A stretch of 64,000 bases of DNA from the NCBI RefSeq assembly GCF_000296215.2, contig NZ_CP013949.1, positions 1,047,501 to 1,111,500 of the forward strand. Direction: 5' to 3'. Shown here one piece after another: positions 59,393 through 64,000 of the stretch; position 1 is the first letter of the stretch, and every line of letters starts with the position of its first letter. Position numbers and translations under genes: made by a program. Origin of the DNA: Bradyrhizobium sp. CCGE-LA001. GTDB taxonomy: Bacteria > Pseudomonadota > Alphaproteobacteria > Rhizobiales > Xanthobacteraceae. The notes beneath the pieces are model-generated. The model saw only the letters and a program-made list of their open reading frames with translations, was not told the origin of the DNA and made no database searches.

Positions 59393-59710
59393 CTACTCTC
59401 CCGGCCGCTTCCGAGTGTCTAAGCTACCCACAATCCCACCACTTCGGCGCAAGGCAGCTTCGCTTTCGGCAAGGGTGCGGTAGCTCTGCTCCATGGCGGC
59501 GAGATGGACCCTGCAGGGCACCTCTGCCAGCGAGTCTTCATTCAAGGAAACCGGCCGGTGTGACGTAACGGTTGGGAAGGCGAACAGCACGTAGTGCAGT
59601 GCAGTGCCGGTCGATCCGGCAATCAGGACAACCCACTTGGTCCATCGCGTCTCGAATGCGTGCTTTTGACCGGGACCTGATCCGCGGAGGGCATTATGGC
59701 CATCGGTCAT
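59393..59710 (-). CDS. Possible small membrane protein, 105 residues
   Basis: The frame has one hydrophobic stretch (WVVLIAGSTGTALHYVLFAF) and a helical C-terminus (AAMEQSYRTLAESEAALRRS) like other rhizobial small proteins. No ribosome binding site is visible before ATG 59710, so only the C-terminal part is likely to be real. Confidence 0.3.
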   Translation of the reverse strand: MTDGHNALRGSGPGQKHAFETRWTKWVVLIAGSTGTALHYVLFAFPTVTSHRPVSLNEDSLAEVPCRVHLAAMEQSYRTLAESEAALRRSGGIVGSLDTRKRPGE

Positions 59711-60026
59711 GGGTACCGCGCAAACAGGCCGAACACATGGCTGCTCCGACCAATCCTGCGACGTGAAGCTTCTCCTTGCCAACCCTGAGCCGTCCACACA
59801 TGGCCCATAGCTGGGCTTCGCAGCGGTGTCGCTGAGGGCTGCTTCTGACCCGTCGGCGACATAGAGTCAGCCGGTTCTGCGCCCATTGCGACCTCATTGG
59901 CTAAATTGAAATCTGGCGAACAGAGTGCGGGGCATTAACTTTTGAGAACGACAGACTGTCTCCGCGTTTTTTAAGTTCGGTAATCTCAAACCCAACGGTT
60001 AGGACCCGTAAGCTCCGAGGTGTGCT
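59711..60026. other. Spacer, no gene seen
   Basis: No supported gene. AGAAC-N15-CGTT at 59945-59968 resembles an EcfG site but the spacing is one base short. Confidence 0.35.
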
Positions 60027-60227
60027 ATGCAGCGTCGTCGTCGGTTTAAGCAAATCCTGTCCCTCGAAGAACGACTTGCCCGAGAGTCCGAGCGGCTGCG
60101 AAAAGAAGCTCAATCCCTTCCCCCTGGCTTCAGGCGAGACCAATTGCTACGCAGGGCTCGGCAATGCGAAACGGGTTCACACGTAAGCGAGTGGCTGCAG
60201 TCGTCGGGCTTACAGCCGCCAACCTGA
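60027..60227 (+). CDS. Small basic helical protein, 66 residues
   Basis: It reads RRRRFKQILSLEERLARESE, KEAQSLPPGFRRDQLLRRAR and CETGSHVSEWLQSSGL, a paralogous small-protein type frequent in Bradyrhizobium. GAGG lies ahead of ATG 60027. Confidence 0.62.
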   Translation: MQRRRRFKQILSLEERLARESERLRKEAQSLPPGFRRDQLLRRARQCETGSHVSEWLQSSGLQPPT

Positions 60228-60282
60228 CCAACCATTCTCTGGATTGACCTTGGAGCTCATCGTTGTCCGCCAGAGGGCGTCC

Positions 60283-60648
60283 TCACGTTCGGGTTAGCTC
60301 TGCGCTGAGGACTTTCAGGAGAAACTCCGGTCTCCAGGATTTTCCAACGTTGACTGCATCGCGCAGTACAGGCGCGGCTTGGAGATCGGCTGCGATGTAA
60401 CCGCTTGCCAGAATGAAAGGTACGGACGCCGCTTGGAGGACCTCCGCCACTGGAGTGACCCATTGCCCAGCAAGGTTCACATCGAGAATGGCAGCGTCAG
60501 GCCGTTCCGCGTTTAGCATCGCCAGAGCAGCATCAATATCTCGGGCAGGGCCGAGCACCCGATAGCCGGCGAACGTTAGAACATCGTGGAGTTCCAACGC
60601 GATGAGGTACTCGTCTTCGACAACTAGGATCCGGGGAGCGTCTTGCAC
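60283..60648 (-). CDS. Single-domain response regulator
   Basis: The 121-residue protein is a bare receiver: acidic pair E11-D12, phosphoacceptor D56 in AAILDVNLAG, and PFILASGY in the position of the threonine region, close to the FATGUY motif of alphaproteobacterial regulators that tune PhyR signalling. The usual KP dipeptide reads K103-S104. It follows the HWE kinase gene by 15 bases, so they form a phosphorelay pair. Confidence 0.85.
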   Translation of the reverse strand: MQDAPRILVVEDEYLIALELHDVLTFAGYRVLGPARDIDAALAMLNAERPDAAILDVNLAGQWVTPVAEVLQAASVPFILASGYIAADLQAAPVLRDAVNVGKSWRPEFLLKVLSAELTRT

Positions 60649-60663
60649 AAGGTGTCCTGAGGT

Positions 60664-61653
60664 TCAAGCCTCCACAGGCGCGGTGATGTGAACCCTTAAA
60701 CCGGTCGGCTCATACTTCAGTTCCACCGCGCCACCTAAGCCCTGCACGCCACTGAGATCGATCAGCCTAGAGCCAAAGCCGGAACGGGTGGGCGGCGTGA
60801 CGGGCGGACCGTTTTCCTCTCGCCAATCGATATGAAGGACGGCTTTACCCTGCTCCTCCGAAATGCGCCAGCTCAGGTGCACGAGTCCCTCGGCCTTCGA
60901 GAACGCTCCATATTTCCAGGCATTGGTGACGAGTTCATGCAGAATGAGGCTCATCGGCATAATCTGTCGTGATTTAAGACGCACTGCTGGCCCTGCGGTC
61001 ACGCGGTATCGCTCCGGACCTGCGCCTTGCAACGATTGCTGAACCAGAGCGCCCAAATCGGTTTCGGCGCTGCTGGCCAAGGCGAGAACCTCGGCTTCGG
61101 CCACAGCTTGGAACCGCCCCAAGAAGGCTTCGCGGTACTCCTTGGCCGAGCGACCTTCCACATCGGTCTGATTGGCAAGAGAGCGAACGATCCCGAGGAG
61201 GTTTTTCATCCGATGGCGGGTTTCAGCGAGGAGAACGTCTTTTTGGACTTCTCGTTGCCTCCTGTCAGTCACATCCTCGAACAGGATGAGAAGGCTGGAG
61301 CTATTATTGTCGGGGTGAACCAGACGACGCGCGCTGACGAGCATTGTGCGCTTGCCGATTGTCGGGAACTCGGCTGTCACTTCGTAGCCGACAACAGCGG
61401 TCGATCGGGGAATAATCTCGCTCACGAGGTGCCTGAGTTCGGGAATGTCCCATTGACGGCCACCAAGCGCAAACAGGCTCCGTCCAACCGTGTCGTCGCG
61501 TCCTACCCTGAAGGTTTCGTAGAACCCGCGATTGGCCGTAAGGACGCAACCGGCCGAGTCAAGCACGAGCAGGGGCTCCTCCAGGGTGTCAACGATCCCC
61601 TGCGCCTGGACGTGCTCGCTGCGCAGAAGCCGGTACAGGTCTTCGAGATTCAT
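60664..61653 (-). CDS. PAS-domain HWE-family sensor histidine kinase
   Basis: The 329-residue kinase has a PAS domain (about residues 15-130, EEPLLVLDSAGCVLTANRGF), then the HWE phosphoacceptor H147 in ETRHRMKNLLG, the N-box HELVTNAWKYG and the defining W-x-E in DWREENG. No membrane helix or signal peptide, so it senses a cytosolic cue. HWE/HisKA_2 kinases are the usual activators of PhyR. The start at 61653 has AAGGTGAG upstream. Operon with the response regulator that follows. Confidence 0.9.
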   Translation of the reverse strand: MNLEDLYRLLRSEHVQAQGIVDTLEEPLLVLDSAGCVLTANRGFYETFRVGRDDTVGRSLFALGGRQWDIPELRHLVSEIIPRSTAVVGYEVTAEFPTIGKRTMLVSARRLVHPDNNSSSLLILFEDVTDRRQREVQKDVLLAETRHRMKNLLGIVRSLANQTDVEGRSAKEYREAFLGRFQAVAEAEVLALASSAETDLGALVQQSLQGAGPERYRVTAGPAVRLKSRQIMPMSLILHELVTNAWKYGAFSKAEGLVHLSWRISEEQGKAVLHIDWREENGPPVTPPTRSGFGSRLIDLSGVQGLGGAVELKYEPTGLRVHITAPVEA

Positions 61654-62023
61654 TTTGCCGCTCACCTTTCGGGGTTCCGCTAGGCTATTACGGGGCGTGA
61701 TCGTCCACAAACGAAATTGGCCCGGTTGTTGGTACCTAATGCTTATAGGTTTCCTTGGCTCCTTTTCTTGCCCTAAGCCTCACGAATTGAGACTCCGTAC
61801 CCGCAGTTCATTGGAAAAGAGAACCGGACCCCAATCTTGCCGCAGCGAGCACGGTGGCTCCTGCACTGCCATCAACGCAATGTGGTACGGTAGACGCCAA
61901 GGAGACGACCCTGGACCAGGAGGACGATGGCTCTCGGGCCTGCGGAAGATCGTCCGCTTTGGGACAAGCAGAAAGGCGGGCGTGCCTGCTGCAACTAAGC
62001 CGGAGTTGTGCGTGGACCGAGAA
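61654..62023. other. Divergent spacer, start of the next gene uncertain
   Basis: No separate gene is supported. The frame of the next gene is open from 61532 and an in-frame ATG exists at 61880, so part of this stretch may be coding. Confidence 0.35.
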
Positions 62024-62230
62024 ATGGAAGTCCGACATTTACAGCAAGCCCAGCGACACATCGCGCAAGGTGAGCGGCACATAGCGGAACAGGAGCAGCG
62101 CATCGCACATCTCGCGTGCAGAGGGGCGGACACGAGCGAAGCGCAAAGGCTTCTAAACAACCTCTTTGCCACCCAGATGCTGCACATTGCACATCGGGAA
62201 CGCATCTTGCGCGCGCTAGAAGAAGGGTAA
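62024..62230 (+). CDS. Small helical protein, 68 residues
   Basis: The sequence has heptad-like repeats EVRHLQQAQRHIAQGERHIA followed by EQEQRIAHLACRGADTSEAQ, a common rhizobial small-protein type with His-Ile-Ala units. ATG 62024 is the first start inside the conserved part; a start at 61880 is possible. Confidence 0.5.
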   Translation: MEVRHLQQAQRHIAQGERHIAEQEQRIAHLACRGADTSEAQRLLNNLFATQMLHIAHRERILRALEEG

Positions 62231-62403
62231 AGCTGCGTATCGGCGGTATCTAAGGTCCGTATCTGGAGTATAGCAACTCAGTGGGCATACTCTTTGATAT
62301 CGAGACCCGAATGGGCCGGGAGATCGGCGTTGGTGCAGTCGGCAAGTGCTAGGAACCGTTCGGCGAGGTTTCCTTTTTGCCCACTTTCCTGCATAGTTTG
62401 TGG

Positions 62404-62589
62404 ATGGCAAAAATAAAAGTGAGCTTCAGACCACTTCGCAAATCTGAAGGCAATTGGACAATCGTCGCCGAGTACCCAGGTGCAGAAGTCCGAGAGATAA
62501 CGGGTTTTACAAGCAAAGCCGAGATTGACGACTGGATGAATGGAGAGCGTCGGATCGCTTGGCTCCGATCACAGGGCTACGCGAAGTGA
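62404..62589 (+). CDS. Small protein, 61 residues
   Basis: The conserved-looking core reads GNWTIVAEYPGAEVREITGF and SKAEIDDWMNGERRIAWLRS. It is a known style of rhizobial small protein with two strands and a C-terminal helix. The start at ATG 62404 is chosen because AKIKVSF opens the beta unit. Confidence 0.6.
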   Translation: MAKIKVSFRPLRKSEGNWTIVAEYPGAEVREITGFTSKAEIDDWMNGERRIAWLRSQGYAK

Positions 62590-62699
62590 ACTCGGTCACT
62601 CAGCTTTCGCGTAGGCTTAGCATTCTGGGTATCGACCTTAATATTTTCCGCTTGCCGGCAAACGAAGCCACGCAACGCCGCTATGATCGATGGATGTAA
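62586..62699 (+). CDS. Possible 37-residue microprotein
   Basis: A GTG at 62586 overlaps the stop of the preceding gene (GTGA) and opens a short frame ending at TAA 62697-62699: TQLSRRLSILGIDLNIFRLP then EATQRRYDRWM. The overlap suggests coupling; there is no other evidence. Confidence 0.25.
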   Translation: MNSVTQLSRRLSILGIDLNIFRLPANEATQRRYDRWM

Positions 62700-62704
62700 G
62701 GATT

Positions 62705-62932
62705 CTACGCAAATGGCGGTTTCTCGACCAGCGTTCCGATCAGTCGTAACAATGCTTGCTGTTCGGGTCCCTTCCCATCGCGCAAGAACTCGCCCAACTC
62801 GATGTGAGATAGCCGACCACCAGAGGGCGCATTGGGCTGATGAATGATGAAAGCGTAACCGTTTGCAGGCTCGCGTGCGATGAACCAGGCGTCACCATTT
62901 GGGCTTCGATAGAGCTCGCGTCGGTCTGACAT
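62705..62932 (-). CDS. Small protein, 75 residues
   Basis: AGGAGG lies four bases before ATG 62932. It starts SDRRELYRSPNGDAWFIARE and contains HQPNAPSGGRLSHIELGEFL, a rhizobial family of unknown function that I recognise by pattern. Probably part of the minus-strand small-gene series 62705-64000. Confidence 0.72.
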   Translation of the reverse strand: MSDRRELYRSPNGDAWFIAREPANGYAFIIHQPNAPSGGRLSHIELGEFLRDGKGPEQQALLRLIGTLVEKPPFA

Positions 62933-62999
62933 TTTTCCTCCTGAGTTGCCTCCTGAAACTGTGGAAGTGCGATGGACGCTTGCGAAACGCCACGAAATC

Positions 63000-63206
63000 T
63001 TATTGGAAATACGAAAGCTGATCTTCCGTAACGACGCGCTCGACGTTCCCGGACTTGCACTTGATACGATATCTAACTCGTCCATCGGACTCGATCGGCA
63101 TGTGCTGTACGATCGTGTAGACCATCTGCGGTTCAGTTGCAGCGCGTCCTTGCGGACCTTGAGGCTGGTGGCGAACCTCTTCATTTAGCTTATAGGCATA
63201 TGACAT
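63000..63206 (-). CDS. Small protein, 68 residues
   Basis: It begins SYAYKLNEEVRHQPQGPQGR and has QHMPIESDGRVRYRIKCKSG with a C-terminal NVERVVTEDQLS, a small beta-rich rhizobial type. GAGG precedes the ATG. Confidence 0.7.
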   Translation of the reverse strand: MSYAYKLNEEVRHQPQGPQGRAATEPQMVYTIVQHMPIESDGRVRYRIKCKSGNVERVVTEDQLSYFQ

Positions 63207-63247
63207 GTTGTTACCTCGACGGTTACGACTCTGGCGACTGTCTCTCT

Positions 63248-63487
63248 CTAGTCTTCTAGAATCGATTTGGTGGCCTCGAAAATCTGTTCGGCTGTGCCTT
63301 TGATCGTGCCCTTTGCCCAGGCTTGAAACACGGTGACGTAGGCGTTCTTGTAAGCTGCTTCATCTGCAGAGAAGTAGACTTCGTCCGTGGCGGTATCCAA
63401 GACAAGCGCGCCTGTATCGATGCAGATTTCCTCGATCAGGACCATGCGTTCTTCTTGCTCAGCCAGATGACGTTTTACGATACTCAT
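63248..63487 (-). CDS. Small protein, 79 residues
   Basis: AGGAGA lies ahead of ATG 63487. The acidic protein SIVKRHLAEQEERMVLIEEI, ALVLDTATDEVYFSADEAA and QAWAKGTIKGTAEQIFEATK is helix-rich at both ends. Unknown function. Confidence 0.65.
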   Translation of the reverse strand: MSIVKRHLAEQEERMVLIEEICIDTGALVLDTATDEVYFSADEAAYKNAYVTVFQAWAKGTIKGTAEQIFEATKSILED

Positions 63488-63616
63488 TGAATCTCCTGCT
63501 TCGTGCCAACCATACCACGTTCCGGGTGGGCCAACCTCTAATGATACGCCGATGTGGTCGGCACAGGGTTGAACCGTCTTATTCGGGCAATCTGTAAACA
63601 TGGCCCGGCTTAAGGT

Positions 63617-63856
63617 TTAGCTCTTCGAACAGTCTTTGTGCTCTCGCATCAGAGGTTGAACCACGAGTTCAGCTGTCCAGCCTTCGGGGACAGTCGCGAG
63701 GACCAAGGTTAGCGCCTGACTTGGCTTGGCAAACGCAATCCACAACTGCTGGGGCTCGTCTGCTAACCAATCGTCCGCGGCTACTTCAACCATCGTAAAC
63801 GAGCTGCCGAATGACTTTGCCACTATCGGCAATCCCGGCACAGGCTGCTGGTTCAA
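63617..63856 (-). CDS. Small protein, 79 residues (TTG start) or shorter
   Basis: The frame can start at TTG 63856, immediately after the stop of the zinc-ribbon gene, or at ATG 63793. Its core EVAADDWLADEPQQLWIAFA and TVPEGWTAELVVQPLM is a known rhizobial small-protein type. Confidence 0.5.
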   Translation of the reverse strand: MNQQPVPGLPIVAKSFGSSFTMVEVAADDWLADEPQQLWIAFAKPSQALTLVLATVPEGWTAELVVQPLMREHKDCSKS

Positions 63857-64000
63857 TTACGAGGTGAAGTCATCCTTCAGAGGGGAATGCCGAATGGGGC
63901 CGGCAATCAACCTGAAGGTTGGGACCCAGGCAGTGTTCCACGATTCCATGGTCGCGCCGCAAACCGAGCATTCGAAGCTGGCGATCTGACGACTGGGGGC
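63857..64000 (-). CDS. Small zinc-ribbon-like protein, 5' truncated by the window
   Basis: The last 47 residues are visible: FECSVCGATMESWNTAWVPT followed by FRLIAGPIRHSPLKDDFTS and TAA at 63859-63857. The CxxC and WNTAWVPTYRLIAGP-type pattern is common among rhizobial small proteins. The start lies outside the window. Confidence 0.65.
   Translation of the reverse strand, partial: APSRQIASFECSVCGATMESWNTAWVPTFRLIAGPIRHSPLKDDFTS

Overview
The window looks like a Bradyrhizobium (alphaproteobacterial) chromosome segment. The evidence is very high GC, a phyR / nepR-ecfG general stress locus, dispersed rhizobial intergenic palindromes, and many small lineage-specific stress proteins. All identifications come from reading the sequence by eye; no database search was run.

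Bases 1-28,400 are ordinary core chromosome. The left part holds two tandem Tat-exported TRAP solute-binding proteins without permease genes, a PRISE/VEP1-type reductase, a homoserine-dehydrogenase-like oxidoreductase with a SAF domain, a PhyH dioxygenase, a GntR regulator with a perfect 20-bp palindrome at its promoter, a periplasmic M20 peptidase, an ECF41-type sigma factor divergent from its usual CxxC partner, two tandem alpha/beta hydrolases and ogt. Bases 13,040-25,135 form an acyl-CoA catabolism block: CoA ligase and thiolase on the minus strand, then a TetR regulator, HSD10-like dehydrogenase, enoyl-CoA hydratase, a feruloyl-CoA-synthase-like ligase, three acyl-CoA dehydrogenases (two are tandem copies) and a nitroreductase on the plus strand. 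Bases 25,209-27,015 carry ecfG, nepR and phyR, arranged divergently around EcfG-like promoter sequences.

From about 28,500 the sequence becomes accessory. A tyrosine integrase is followed within 410 bp by three 3' ends of different tRNA genes (Arg, fMet, Ser), none complete. Then comes an AT-richer stretch with a three-gene operon of unknown function (30,615-33,344), a B12-binding radical SAM RiPP maturase with its own 59-residue cysteine-free precursor peptide (33,445-35,587), a serine recombinase cassette, and a phage/plasmid-like module (excisionase-like HTH, DUF1376 protein, iteron-like GTNAACC repeats).

Bases 41,700-64,000 are rich in envelope and stress proteins: a haloperoxidase homologue whose catalytic histidine appears replaced, a YsnF/DUF2382 protein, a three-gene coiled-coil operon, a DUF3618 / nutrient-deprivation / holin-X operon, a PAS-HWE histidine kinase with a single-domain response regulator, and many proteins under 100 residues mixed with gene fragments (MOSC, TPR, SRAP). 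EcfG-like promoters (GGAAC-N16/17-CGTT and close variants) stand before several of these genes. The natural reading is a stress region read by the EcfG sigma factor encoded 20-30 kb to the left, with the HWE kinase as a possible input to PhyR. The two most novel items are the compact RiPP locus and this EcfG-linked small-gene region.
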